NCBI GenBank assembly: GCA_014898415.1
Contig: RCTD01000006.1
Location: 1,116,001-1,180,000, forward strand
DNA length: 64,000 bases
Direction: 5' to 3'
DNA from: Stromatinia cepivora
Taxonomy: Eukaryota > Ascomycota > Leotiomycetes > Helotiales > Sclerotiniaceae
Position numbers and translations under genes: made by a program. Each line of letters opens with the position of its first letter. Position 1 is the stretch's first letter. Below the pieces are notes generated by a model. The model did not search any database and was not told the origin of the DNA. It saw nothing but the letters and a program-made list of their open reading frames with translations. This document shows, one piece after another, positions 1 through 13,128 of the stretch.

Positions 1-550
1 CTAATGCAGATACTTGGTATTTCTTCTGATTGTGATCATACTACAAAGTCTGGGATCTTTGATCGCCTCGAATACAGAGCTGTTTAAAGTCCAAGTCGAC
101 TGACCTTTTTTTTCTTGTGCGATTTAGTATGAATCAAGATGTATTAGCTGTGCTTCTTGTTCATCTTTTACAGGACGTATTTGGAATATCTGTATACCAA
201 CAAGGAAGGTGTATTGCCCTTATCGTATAGCGCTTACGCAATGTTACCTTGGGAAATTCTCATGGATGAAACAACCCCACGGCAAATGACAGCCGTGTGG
301 TTCCCCTCTCCAAGTTCAGGTTCTCTTTATCTTGATGTAGTATTCCTTATCGAAGTATCGGTATGGAACTGAACAAACTATTCTTGGTTAAAGATTTGTT
401 ATTTGATAATGAAGTATCGTTATCTAACCTTTGCCACAATGTTGGTTCAATGTTGGTGTGGGACGTATCACATTAAAATGCCGAGATATCCTGAATTTAT
501 CTCGTGCAACACATTGAGACTTTGCACTTCAATGTTCCAATGTTCTCAAA
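1..550. other. Upstream region of the OPT transporter gene
   Basis: No convincing coding exon is seen here. Short open frames are present but lack splice support or recognisable protein features. The stretch probably holds the promoter and 5' leader of the transporter that starts at 551. No clear TATA box was picked out. Confidence 0.5.
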
Positions 551-3288
551 ATGTCATCAGAAATATCACAAAACATAAGAAAAGACATGAATGAGAAAAT
601 CGACAAAGCTCAAGATGCAGAGATCAATGTGGAAACACAACACATGCAAGAATTGGAGGTTGACGTTGGAAAAATACTCAATGATGATGGATTGGATGAC
701 ATAGAAGGAGATACATCGCCATATCCTGAAGGTTAGAACGCGCCTAGGTTCCCGCTGTTAGCAAAACTAATACCTCCTAGTCAGAGCTGTAGTTCCAGAC
801 GTCGACGATCAAGCCATTCCTGTCAACACTCTTAGGATGTGGATTTTAGGGTTTGCGTTCACTATGATTGGTGCTGGCATCAATCAATTCTTCAGTCTTC
901 GTTATCCCTCAGTCCATATTGTTGCGCTCGTTGCTGAACTTCTCGCAATGCCCTTCGGCATACTCTTAGCAAAGATCCTACCCCTCTACACCCTCAACCT
1001 AGGCCCTTTAGGCAAATGGTGCATCAATCCCGACCGACATTTCAACATCAAGGAACATACAGTGGTAACCATTATGAGCAACGTGAGTTTTGGGTATGGG
1101 AGCGCAGACTCAACGGGTATCATTCAAGCTGCGAAAGCATTTTACAACTTCGATTTGAAGCCAGGGTTCTCAGTTCTCGTTGTACTGTGTTGTCAGATGA
1201 TGGGCTTTGGGGTTGCAGGACTATCGTCGCCTTGGCTGGTAGAGCCTGCTTCTATAATTTGGCCGGGGGTTTTATCTAATTGCGCTTTACTTTCCACGTT
1301 ACATTCTCGAGCCAATGCCATGGCCAATGGCTGGAAAATTAGTCGACTCCGATTTTTCATGTACGTTATGGTTGGCGCGGGAGTCTGGTATTTCTTCCCT
1401 GGATTAATATTTGTGTCTCTTTCGTACTTTACATGGGTTTGTTGGATTGCCCCAAACAACTTGATCGTGAATCATTTGTTTGGAATGGTTACAGGCCTTG
1501 GATTGAGCCCTATCACTTTCGATTGGTCACAAGTTGCGTATAACACGAATCCTCTCCTTTCTCCAGCGTGGGCTGGTAGGTTGTGTCTGTAATTTATGCA
1601 ATTTGTCGATATGGCTAACGAAAACTTACAGCAATGAATGTGTTTGGTGGCTTCATTATTTTCTTTTGGATTGTCACACCCGGTCTATAGTAGGTCTAAG
1701 AAGATCGCCCCTCCATCTCAGTCTGACAACTGACTCTCATCTTCACAGCTATTCGAATGTTTGGTACACAGCCTATCTTCCACTTTGTTCAGCTGATGTA
1801 TACGATAATACCGCATCTCTCTATAATGTTAGTCGGGTCATGACTTCAGCAAATACTCTGAACACAACTGCATATGCTGAATACTCACCTCCGTTTCTTC
1901 CCGCTACATTTGCTTTCGTGTATGGTATATCTTTTGCTGCCCTTACAGCTGTTCCAGTTCATATATATATCTGGCATGGTACTCAGATCCGTGATGCATT
2001 CGCAGGTCGTACCAAAATGGATATCCACGCTCGCTTGATGCGCCTCTATTCCCAAACTCCTTGGTATTGGTATGGAGCTATTACAATTGTAATAATGATA
2101 CTAGGTATTGTGATGGTTGAGGCTTATCATACGGCTTTACCGTGGTGGGCTGTTTTGCTAGCAGCAATCATACCCGCAGTTTATATGATTCCATGCGGTA
2201 TTATTCAGGGAATAACAAATGTGGATGCCAACCAATTGAATGTTTTGGCCGAATTCATTGGCGGATACATGTTTACTGGTCGACCATTGGCAAGTATGTA
2301 TACCTTTAAGTTTGTACAAAAGACAGTCTGACTTATCAACTACAGACATAATTTTCAAAGTTCTTTCTACTGATGTAGTGGGCCAAGGACTGTACTTTGC
2401 CCAAGACATGAAGCTAGGTCATTACATGAAAGTTCCACCTCGAACTCTTTTCTTCGCACAAGGAAGCGCCACTGTAAGTCTATCCACGTACTCACAGACG
2501 CATACGGTTTCCTAACTATTCCAACCTAGATTCTTGGAGCTCTCACGCAAGTCGGTGTAACTCTTTGGATGCTTGGGAACGTCAAAGACATCTGCTCAGC
2601 AGATCAATCAAATGGTTTTACATGTCCGAATGGTCGTACAATCTTTTCTTCATCTGTCATTTGGGGAGCAATCGGTCCTGGACGCGTTTATTCTATCGGG
2701 AAGATTTATTCCGGTCTCTTGCACTTCTTTTGGATCGGTGCAATTATGCCAATTATTACTTGGGTCATTTGGAAGTACTGGAGGAAGAATAACGGAGAAG
2801 AAAGAAAATGGATACGACTTATCAACTGGCCATTAATCTTTGTCGGAACTTATAATGTGCCGCCTGCTACGGGAATCAATTATAGTAGTTGGGCATTGGT
2901 CAACTTGACCTTTAACTGGTGGATAAAAGCGAAGTGGTTTGCGTGGTGGTGTGAGTACCATCCTTTCTATCCCGAAGAGTTTGACACTGACGATCAAAAG
3001 CCAAATACAATTATGTCTTAGCAGCTGCACTCGATACGGGTCTTGCACTTTCGGCAATTGTGATATTCTTTTGCATCACATATCCTGGAGCTCAGTTTCC
3101 GGATTGGTGGGGTAAGTTATTTTGATCATTTCAAACGGTCGAACATGGGCTTTCAAAAGTTACATTGACTAACTTCGGGACATGTAGGGAATACGGTTTA
3201 TCTCAACACAGCAGATGGCAATGGCCTTCCGTGGCTACAATTGCCTGAAAGTGGTAGATTTGGGCCAGCTAATGGAACGTGGAATTGA
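551..3288 (+). CDS. OPT-family oligopeptide transporter
   Basis: Integral plasma-membrane proton-coupled transporter of small peptides (OPT family). Exons read 551-731, 781-1575, 1632-1689, 1749-2293, 2346-2473, 2530-2950, 3001-3111 and 3188-3288, giving 2340 nt and 779 aa, close to the usual fungal size of 750-900 aa. The family hallmark SPYPEVRA is at residues 56-63 and is created by the first splice. A second hallmark, KVPPR, is at 555-559. Many hydrophobic segments follow, with Trp-rich stretches near the end (FNWWIKAKWFAWW). The start was chosen because it precedes an acidic cytosolic N-terminus typical of the family and no in-frame ATG lies just upstream. All seven introns are 49-76 bp with GT..AG ends. 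No lesions are seen although a heavily RIP-mutated block begins about 300 bp downstream. Family assignment is firm; the substrate is unknown. Confidence 0.95.
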
Positions 3289-3559
3289 AGATATTGGGTT
3301 CTAGGTTAGGAAAGGAAAGGAGGTGGGAACAGGAGAATGCTTAATATGGAGGTTCTTTACGAGACCAAAAGGAGATTCGCCTACTGGGTTGAGATAAGAG
3401 TGGAAATCTATCACCACTACTGGAGTATCTGACATTCATCCTCTCATCACCCTCCACCCATCTACCAAATAACCTTCTCTGAAAACCCCAAAAAGAAAGT
3501 GTAACATACAACAGCGGGGATTCGCTGGTGGTCACTCATTCAACTACTAATCCACCGAT
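3289..3559. other. 3' flank of the OPT gene
   Basis: Ordinary base composition, no supported gene. It probably holds the transporter 3' UTR and marks the edge before the AT-rich block. Confidence 0.5.
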
Positions 3560-4937
3560 CTGAAACTTGTATATGGCAGAGCGGACGGGATACCCAATTT
3601 TCTATATTCCAATACAATATCAACCGAAAAGTATGAATTTTGATATTCGATTATTTCTTATTATAATTAATCCAATGAAATTATTCCTAAATACGAATAA
3701 TAGAAATTCCAATTTAAAACTTTATTAATATTAATAATACAATTATTGAACACTAATTCATATTTTTGTATTTTGGGGGTCCAATATATAGAAAGGAAAT
3801 TCTTGTAATAGGAGTTTCGGAAGACTGTTCTTTTACAAACATTATTTGTATTAAATGCAAGATTGCTTTATTTTCTATACAAAGCTGACTGATTATTCGA
3901 ATATGCGCCAAAAAAAACCTTTATAATATTCATAATCTAATTAACTTTTTTCGAAGATATATTCTAGTCCTTATATATCTTTAAATAATATCTATCTTAT
4001 TTTCTTCTGTTTTTTTTTTGAAAATATTATAATATATATATAAATCGTTTTATTTTATTTTATTATCTTTTTCAATCAATAGTCTTTTAAATATTTTTTA
4101 TAATTTAGATACTGAAATATACAATCAATAAGCTCTGCCCAGATCAAGACTCGAAAACAAGAATTAAAAGATACTCAACATCTCTCTAAAGTTGTTATTC
4201 CGATATCGAAAAACTATATAAGATTAGAATATCATTGAAAGAAGTAAATTGTTTATATTTTTTTGAAAGTAATTATATTGATAAGTTTAGATTTCATATC
4301 TATAATAACTTGGATCCCGAAAGTTGTTTATAGCCAAAGGAGATTATACCTCCTAAAGGAAAATTGAAGCATTTCATAGAATGGTTCTACAATACTTCGG
4401 TTGATGTATTGAACATATATATAACAGTATGAAGTATAAAAAACTCATGGATGGCGTTTTGTACAATATATCGAAAAAAAAACAGCAAATAAAATTCCTA
4501 ATAAAATAGATAAAAAAGTTTTAGTAATAAAGTATTTATATATTTGTTCATCTATATCTATTGATTTATTTAATTCATTAAAACAGATCTAGTTTTCCGA
4601 AACTCTAGTTCTTTGGTAGCTAAACGAAAAAAATTCCTAGTAGATATATTAGATATTGAATTACTTTTAAAATTTCTCTGATCCTATAATGATTATATCT
4701 TCAAATATTTACAATACCGATTTCAATTCAGTTTTTTATTTCTGTTGTTAATCTATACAAAAGCCAGATCTGGAATATTTATTGAATTATTAGTATATCG
4801 AGGAAGTAATGAAGGATTGTATTATAAGGTAAAGAATATAACTCTTTTTATTTCTGCAAACGCTTATTTGGCCTCTATAGGATTTTCAGCTTATTTGCTT
4901 GTCAATAACTGATGAGGAGATCGAACTTGTTTTGAAA

Positions 4938-5010
4938 GTGTTGTTGTTATTGAATAATAAATAACTCTTATTAATCACTTTACAATATAAAGACCTATAT
5001 ATATATATAT
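4938..5010 (+). repeat. Repeat copy without the 72-bp insertion (empty-site paralogue)
   Basis: This stretch, beginning TGTTGTTATTGAATAAT and ending in an (AT)n run, closely matches the left arm and centre of the palindromic repeat at 15995-16192. Here the text runs straight from AAAGACCTAT into the (AT)n run. In the other copy a 72-bp segment interrupts exactly that point. It therefore serves as the unoccupied site. Confidence 0.7.
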
Positions 5011-5890
5011 TCATGTATATATAGAATATACTCATTCCGAATAATAAGAATAATATGATCAATACGATCAATTAAACCGATTAGATCAAATTGATTAAAT
5101 AGATTTAATCGATTTATATAGTTGTATTTTAATAAATATCATTCTAAACATTTAAAAATATTAATTCAAATAGGAAATCAATGAATTTTATGAAAATATA
5201 TCTTTGTATTAAAATAATAAAATTTTAATATTATTAAAGAAATTTTATAATTTCTTTATATTCTTTATTAAAGAAACAATTAAATTATATTTTAAATAAA
5301 GAATTCTTTATTTTTCTTTATTAAAAATAATATAATATTATTATTAAAAATTTTGAAATTTTATATTGAAGTTAATACTAATATGAATAATTAACGATCT
5401 TAAAAATTCATTATGCAAATTACATAATTATAATAATATTCGAAATAAAAAACCTTTATTTTGAATAAAAACTATTATAAAATTGAATTATAAATCAATT
5501 ATTCTATTGGAGGTCACGTATTTGAAGGTGATAAACCTTATAATTTGGAAGTAGTGGCTCGAAGACTATAATGGAATAAGCAATTATGAAGTTATAATGA
5601 TAATAGAGGGTTGTATAGGGGTATTATATTGTATACAACTAATAATACTGAATAATATTCTTATTTAGATTCTTTTCCTTCAATATTGAGGGTATAGTCT
5701 TTCTATATGCACTTTTCGAATTTTTTCGTATATCAATACCTTATTCTTATTCATCGATTTGAATAAAGATTCATCATTCCAATTATCTTGATTAATATCA
5801 TAAAGGTTCTTTATTCGAATACCCCTGATATTCGACTAATTAGGTTTCTTTATTCGAATACCCCTGTATCGATGATTTCGATCGTAGTAC

Positions 5891-6181
5891 TGTGAAAGAG
5901 GTAGATCGAGATACGTGCGTCCCGATAGCACGCTGCAAGGGGAAATGGGAATTGAAACTGATCAGATTATATTGTAGAGGTTTCAAATAGTAAAACTAGT
6001 AGGTTTAGATAATGATTTGGGTTGTGTACAAATAAAGTACAAAAAGATTAATAGAAAAACGATTGATTTCTTTAAGGAGAAGGGAGCAGAGCCCTCCCTT
6101 ATATCTAACTACAAAGAGTCATATGACCATATGACTACGAACTAGCTATGCATTAGGCCTTGATATCCCAACTTTCTCACA
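5891..6181 (+). repeat. Solo LTR, family B, copy 1
   Basis: A 291-bp unit beginning TGTGAAAGAGG and ending TTTCTCACA, so its ends form a short TGTGA/TCACA inverted repeat with TG..CA termini. It is flanked on both sides by GTAC, a 4-bp target-site duplication. A second copy lies at 59127-59418. No internal retroelement region adjoins it, so it is read as a solo LTR. This copy keeps more G and C than copy 2. Confidence 0.85.
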
Positions 6182-6819
6182 GTACGAATAATATCATATG
6201 ATCGTAATACGAATAATATTATATAATCGTAGTACGAATCATATAATTATAGTATTAATAGTATTATATGAATTCGAATATAATATTTGAAGATTCATAA
6301 TGATTTATGAATTTTATATTAAAGAATATAAAGAAAATATAAAATTTCTTTCAATTTATTGAAATATTATTATTTTATTATAAAGAGATATTTTTCTTAA
6401 AAATATTAATTCCTTTTTTCAATTAATATTTTGAAGTATTTAAAATGATATTTATTAAATTACAACATATTCAATGAAATTCAACGAAATTCGAATATCG
6501 GGCACCACTAATGTATTTCAGAATCTATAAAAGATTGGAAAAAGTATAAATAAAGATTTTAAAATCTTCATAAAATAAATTTAATCTATACCCCAAATAT
6601 ATATACTAAAAATAAAACTATATTACTCTATTATTGATTTTCTATTATTAAATGAATAATCTTATCACTAGCTTTATTAGCCTTAACTTTCATCTTATTT
6701 TCAGTAGTTTATTTTCGGTTATATTCACTAGCTTATTTTAAACTACAACCACTTATAGTCTATAACCTCTAAGGAATTAAATCGATAATAGATTTAATAA
6801 TCGGAAATTATAGCTATTT

Positions 6820-8405
6820 ATAACTTTAGAATTCTATATATTAAAGAAAACGAAAATATTAAAACGGATACTTTTAATCGAAAATCAGAATATTTATAAA
6901 ATAAAATATACAAATTGTGTGTAATATTAAAGCAAGATGGTAATGCTTTAGTTTATAATAAATTATAATTTGTTATTATTTCAAGAGTAAATTATGATAT
7001 TATTAAGAATATTATAAAGATAGAATATTTAATGGATATTATAGTTAAAAAAATCTTAATTATTTTAGATAATTCAGAAAAGGGATTTATTATCGAAAAT
7101 GGATTCATTTATTTTTATAATAAACTTTATATATTTTTCAATTTAGTTAAGGATTATATTATAGAACAATATAAACTTCTAGTTTATAGATATCAAAATA
7201 TTACAAAAACTTTTACTAGAATAAAGAGAGAAATTTATTTTCCAAAAATAAGGATTATAATTGAGAATATAATTAAGAATTACAATATCTATATAAGAAA
7301 TAAAACTATCCGGTATATATTTTATAATCAATTTAAGATCCCCGAATTACTTATTTAACCATAGAAATCCATTGCTTAAAATTTTATAATAAAACTATTA
7401 TTATTTAAAAACCTGATTATCCAAAAGAAATACAATTCTATTCTAATAATAACAAATAGATTAACCAAGTTCGTTTATATAATATCATTCTATAAAATTT
7501 GAATAACAAATAATCTTATTTATATATTCATACAGAATATAATTAGTATTCATAATATATCAAATAAGATTATTTCAAATAGAGATAAATTATTCATATC
7601 GAAATTTTGGTCTATCTTTATAGTATTATTTAGAATCAAAAAGAAACTTTCAATAGTTTTTCATTTATAAATAAATAGTCAAATAGAACAATTAAATCAA
7701 ATAATAAAAGCTTATCTTTGTTATTACATTAATTATAAACAAAACAATTGAATTAAACTATTATCTTTAATATAATTCATATACAATATATCAGAAGCAG
7801 AAATTATAAAGGTAATACCAATATATACTAACTTTGAATTCAATCCATTAATATATAAATCACTATTATCATAAGATGTGAATATAAACGAAACCATAAA
7901 AGATAATACAGAAATCAAAGAATTATAAAAACAACTTTCCTTAGATTTATAATTTATTGTTTTAAGAATAATATTATATTATAATGAATTATATAGTATA
8001 AAATCTACATTTAAAAAGAGGGATAAAGTTTATTTCATTCGACAAAATATATAAATTAAATAACTCAATGATAAACTAAATTATAAAAAACTAAGATTAT
8101 TCAAAATTGATAAGATAATAAAACTAATCAATTACAAATTGAAATTATTATATTATAAATATCTATTCAATATTCTATATCTTTTTACTCGAGAAAATAC
8201 CATCTAAAACATCAAAGGCATCAAATTTAGAAATCGATTCAATTGATCTGGAAAAAGAATATTATATTGAAGAAATACTAAATTGCAAATATATTAACAG
8301 GAAAATTAAATATTTAATTAAATTACAAAATTACCTATATTCAGAAAACACTTAAAAATCTAAGAAGAATCTTAATACTTCTAATCTATTAAAGGAATTT
8401 CATTA
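6820..8405 (+). mobile_element. Ty3/gypsy chromovirus pol relic (RNase H end, integrase, chromodomain)
   Basis: Conceptual translation in shifting frames, with stops, gives the end of RNase H (NENIKTDTFNRKSEY, about 6850-6900). The integrase zinc-binding region follows in an open stretch of 108 codons at 7032-7358, then the integrase core (about 7400-7760, with RLTKF and DKLF-type motifs). A chromodomain at about 8195-8403 contains YYIEEIL and a decayed ENTWEP-type motif. The H2C2 zinc-finger His and Cys positions are mostly Tyr, and the chromodomain Trp is TAA, as expected from RIP. The domain order RH-INT-chromodomain is that of chromoviruses. Reverse transcriptase and Gag were not found upstream. 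The element is inactive. Confidence 0.85.
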
Positions 8406-9104
8406 ATACTATCCAAACCTTCCCAAAAAGAATCCGAAAAATTTAAGAAAAAAGAAAGATCAAAATCGTTCAATACATTCAAACTAACCTTAGCAAACAC
8501 CGATAAATCAATATCCATTTGTTCTTTCTTTTTCTCTATATATTCATTTTTCAATCTTTCCCTTTCCTCTATCTTATTCAATTCATCAAAAAATTTAAGA
8601 TTGCAATAAAATATCTCACATTCATATTTATAGAATTTCTATTGATAATACTCTAATTCCTAAATCCAAACCAAATTTATTATAGCTGTTTCAAAAACAG
8701 TATTTCATTCACTTTGAAAACACTCTTCCTCTATACAAAGATTCTGAAGATCATAAACAAAAGCCTATACTATATTATAACAAACTCTATAACAAATATA
8801 TTTATTACAATATTACAACCAATCATTTAAAATAATATACTATTGATTATAACAAAAGCAATTAGAACAAAACATTGATAAAGAATTATAGATTTGAATA
8901 ATCTTTGCAAAAAGAATATACTATCGATATTTTGAAACCTTAAAAAAAGGAAAAGATATATTGAAAAAACAAAAACCATATTCATTCTAAAATTTAAATA
9001 ACCACCCTATCTTATAAAAACTTAGAACAAACATTAAACTAGAAAAAGAATAATATTACAAAAGTAACAAATGATTTATCAAAAAACGAATTATATACAA
9101 GAAA

Positions 9105-9265
9105 TGTTAACAAGTCATATTGAGTGGGTGGAAAAGCCTTAGTATTATAAGGTTATCTGGCTAGAAGCTATTATACAGGTTGTGTGATTCGGTAGAATCA
9201 TATGCAGGCTAATCCCATTATAGTATAGTCCTATGCTTAGATATACGGTATGATCCAAAATCCAA
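9105..9265 (+). repeat. LTR-like repeat A, copy 1
   Basis: A 161-bp unit beginning TGTTAACAAGTCATATTGAG. It is repeated in the same orientation at 13816-13976 with mostly transition differences. In this copy the sequence continues past the shared part into a TATATAAAAG box and T-rich leader, so the original LTR may be longer. It lies about 700 bp after the chromodomain relic and could be that element's 3' LTR, but no target-site duplication could be shown. Confidence 0.6.
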
Positions 9266-9283
9266 TACTCCTCTAGAAGTGTA

Positions 9284-9300
9284 ATATATATAAAAGCAGA
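9284..9300 (+). promoter_or_regulatory. TATA box candidate inside an LTR-like repeat
   Basis: The sequence TATATATAAAAGCAGAG follows repeat A. A TATA box placed 180 bp into an LTR is the usual arrangement for a retroelement promoter. It drives no intact gene here. Confidence 0.4.
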
Positions 9301-9639
9301 GAGGGTTAAACTATAAATATTACAATTGGTTTAAACTGAGTTGAATAATGTTAGTTTGAAATAGAAAGCCAATAGTATTGAGTGATCATTCCTTTGCTAG
9401 ATCTTTTAAGATCCAAGATCTAATAAGATTCGAATAGAATAATCGCTTTATGATAATATAATAAAAATTAAAGGATAATCAGTATCCCTTTTTTTATAAT
9501 AAAAATTAAAGAAAATCTATCTTTCCTGTTTTTAATCCTCTAATTGTATTGGGCTAGAGCCTTCGGTCTTATATTGTAATACAGATGTTTCTTTCTAATA
9601 GAATAATATATTTTATAGAATTATATCTATAATTCTTTC

Positions 9640-9965
9640 TTTTGTAATAAGAGTATAACTAATTACTAATCAGGATGATTGGTAGGTTATTAGTTAGTAG
9701 TTTTTGCTTCAGAGAATTATTATATTTATCGATCTCTAATATTATACTTGTTTAGGTATTAATGGTCTTTATATATTAGCTGATAAGCTGTTACCGATTC
9801 CAAGAAGTTATGATATCTGTCGATCTTTAGTATTATATTTGTTTAGGTATTCATGGTTTTTATATACTAACTAATAAACTACTATTGGTTTCAGGAAGTT
9901 ATAGTATTTGTTGATCTCTAATATTATACTTGGTTAAGTATCTAATAATTTTTATATACTATATA
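9640..9965 (+). repeat. Three imperfect 91-bp tandem repeats
   Basis: Three diverged copies share the core GATCTCTAATATTATACTTG, with core positions near 9731, 9822 and 9913, giving a period of 91 bp. Each ends in a TTTTTATATACTA-type run. They lie in the leader-like region after repeat A. Confidence 0.7.
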
Positions 9966-10860
9966 ATGGAGTTTAATATTTCTTCTATTTGGATATGCGT
10001 TTTTTTATTATTAATATAATTGTTTGCTTTTTTAATATATTGTTTTGTATATCTTTTGGTATATAGTCTCCTTTTTTGGTTCTATCTTTAGTCTTTCTTG
10101 TAATCGTTTTCGATTTCATTTTTGGTTTTCTTATTAAGAATATTTTTCTTTTTCTTTATAATTGTTAATATAATTATTATTGTAAATATTGAATATAAAG
10201 ATATAATAAAATAATATTGATTTAAAGGTAAAAATAAAATGGGATTGAGGTGATATATAATAAACAATATATCAAAAGATAGTAAAATTGGTAATTGTAA
10301 TTATAAAAAAAAGAACAAAAAGATATCAAAGATATTAATAATAATATAAAGAAATGGTGATTAAGGAAAGGATTAAATGTTAATAGAGAATCCTTAAAAA
10401 GAATATAAAGAATACTTTTTTAGAATGGAAGTATTATTCTTTAAAACAAAAACCAGTAATATCTTCTTAATATAATATAGTAAATTCCAAGGATACTTTA
10501 GATATCGAATTCATTATTCCAAAGATTCTAATTCAAGAATCAATTTTTATAAACCCTGAATTTGTATTAGGAGCAAAATTTAAGATCGTCTTAAATTTTA
10601 TTAATAAATTTATTTCAGTAGAATCAAAAGCGAAATAAATCTATAATTATTTGGGATTGAACAAAAAAATGTAATAGATCTTGAAAACGAATCTCCAAAA
10701 TATTTAAAACGAAAACAAATATAAATTTCATAGTTTTCTCAAAAACTATACCAGAAATATAATCTCTAATATTCTTATTAGATTTTCTATAAGGAATCTA
10801 TCAATTATATAAGGATCGAAGGTATTCGAGGAACGGGAATATTTGAATTTTGTTTTGAAG

Positions 10861-11045
10861 TGTTACGAACCTCAACTACGAAACTAGGGCTAGCCGAAAG
10901 CGGGCCGAATTGTACGCTAGTTTGAAGAGTTTTCACCTATATAGAAAGGAATTCTTCAATACCATTAGAAAGAAAGTAATGAAAAGTCTTGATTCTAAAC
11001 CTATTGTTATTTGAAATTAATCGATTCTTTGTTATGATTCTTACA
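10861..11045 (+). repeat. 5' LTR of the non-coding element
   Basis: The 185-bp copy starts TGTTACGAAC and ends TTACA. It is identical in length to the 3' copy and is preceded by TGAAG. Confidence 0.9.
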
Positions 11046-11089
11046 ATTCTTTTCATTCATCCTTGAGAGCAACTCGTTGGTTAATTTTG

Positions 11090-11530
11090 GGAATAATTTT
11101 ATTTTTTGATTCATTCGAACTTTCGAAAAACCTTCGAAATTTACCTCCAAAATATATACAAATTGAGCTTAGAAATAACCCTTTGAAAATCCTTCGAAAT
11201 TTATTTTCAAAATATATATGAATTTGGCTTCGAAACGAGTCTTCGAAAACCCTTCGGAATATTATCGAAAACCTTCGAAAATCTTTCGAAAATTACCCTC
11301 AAAACATATACGAATTTAACTTCAAAACAAATCTTCGAAAATCTTTCGGAATATTATCGAAAACCTTCGAAAACCCTTCGAAATTCACCTTCGAAATTTA
11401 CCTTCAAAATATATACAAATTTGACCTCAAAATTCATTTTCGAAAAACCCTTCAAAATATTATCAAAAAACCTTCGAAAACTTTTCGGAATATTATCGAA
11501 AATCTATCAAAAATACTACGAAAAATCTTC
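11090..11530 (+). repeat. Degenerate TTCGAAAA-rich array
   Basis: Repeated short motifs of the type CTTCGAAAAYCTTTCGGAATATTATCGAAAAC and CAAAATATATACGAATTTGAC alternate many times. This part of the element is made almost only of these units and codes for nothing. Confidence 0.75.
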
Positions 11531-12359
11531 AAAGCAAAAAAACAAGAAAAGGAATTGAAAGAATTTATTCGAAAGATATAAATATAATGTACAAATCGAA
11601 CTCTACCCTATTTTACAAAATTCAAAAGCGAATCCTTAAATTATATAAATCATTCAAACAAAAGAACGAAAAAACAAAAGCATATAAAAAACCTTTAGGA
11701 TCTCATCGAAAAAGTGAAGAATTTGAATATAAAAGTTGTTGGAAAAGTTGAAGATATTGAAGTTGAAGATATTGAAATTGAAGATATTGAAAGTTGAAGA
11801 TATTGAAATTGAAATAATGATAATGAAGTCTTTAGTATTATTTTTGAAAAGTATAATAAATAGATTTATAATAATAATAATAAAGTTTTTAATATTATTG
11901 TTAAGGAATATAATAATATTACCCTTAAAAAATACAATAAATGAATTCATATACGATATTAATCGCATTTCTATTTCAAACAGAACCCTAACGGAATGTT
12001 TAAAGCCTTTTCCCTTTAACGGAATACCAGGCCTCTTTTAAAAGAAGAAGTGAAATTAATCTTTATATAATTTTAGAAAATCATTAATAAAAACTAATTG
12101 CAAACAATCGGATCCACATCAGAAAACTAATATATTAATTAAAAACGAAATAGTATTTATTGGAATCATCATTTTTTGATACAAATTTAATGATATTAAA
12201 GGATATAATATATTTATGTTTCAGATTTCAAAAGAAAAAGCAAATTGAAAACCCCCCCCCTTTTATTATTTACTGAACCTACAGGATCATTAAAATCGAC
12301 AAGGATATTGATCCAAAAAAGAGAAGCATCAATATCCCTTATTTATTATATTAGAAAAC

Positions 12360-12615
12360 ATACCGATACCAAATCGAAAATATACCAAACCCAAATCAAA
12401 AGTATACCGAATTTGAATCGAAAGTATACCAAATCGAAAGTATATTAAATCGAAAGTATACCAAATCGAAAGCATACTAAATCGAAAGTATACCAAATCG
12501 AAAGTATACTAAATCGAAAGCATACCGAATCCAAATCGAAAATATACCAAATCCGAATCGAAAGCATACCTATCGAAATCATATCGAAATCATACCAAAA
12601 TCGAATTGAAAGTGA
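12360..12615 (+). repeat. 16-bp tandem repeat array
   Basis: The unit AATCGAAAGTATACCA and close variants (GCATACTA, TATATTA) recur about a dozen times inside the LTR element, with occasional longer spacers. Confidence 0.8.
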
Positions 12616-12850
12616 ATCGAAAATGAATATATATACAGGGGTTTTTAAATGATATTAAAGAGTTTTCAAAGAAGTGAAAATATTGAACTTTATAAAATGA
12701 AGATGTAGATATTATAATTTCATTATTGAAGGAATTATTATGGATTTAATCGTTGTATGGAATTCTCTATTGGAGTTTCAGCTCAGCCGATTATTATAGA
12801 ATTAGGAATGGAGGAATTAGAAGAATTGAAAGGATTTCGATGGATCTATA

Positions 12851-13052
12851 ATGATTCTACGAAAGAGTATATAATACAATATCGATAGTTCTACAAAAAG
12901 GTATACAACACAATACGATGATTCTACGAAAAGGCATACAACACAATACGATGGTTTTACGAAAAGGCATACAATACAATATCGATGGTTCTACAAAAAG
13001 GTATACAACACAATATCAATGGTTTCACGAAAAGGCATACAATACAACATCG
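12851..13052 (+). repeat. Six 33-34-bp tandem repeats
   Basis: Units beginning ATGRTTCTACRAAAAGGYAT start near 12851, 12885, 12918, 12951, 12985 and 13019, each followed by a CAACACAATA-type tail. They end about 90 bp before the 3' LTR. Confidence 0.85.
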
Positions 13053-13128
13053 AATGATATTGGTTTTGATTGAATATTTCAACTTAAATGGTTTCATTTC
13101 ATAGGCTTTCGAGGACGAAAGCTTCAGA

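Noticed and set aside
11654..12041. Overlapping open frames of about 100 codons on both strands
   Set aside because: They lie inside the non-coding LTR element and consist of short repeats (KILKLK-type).
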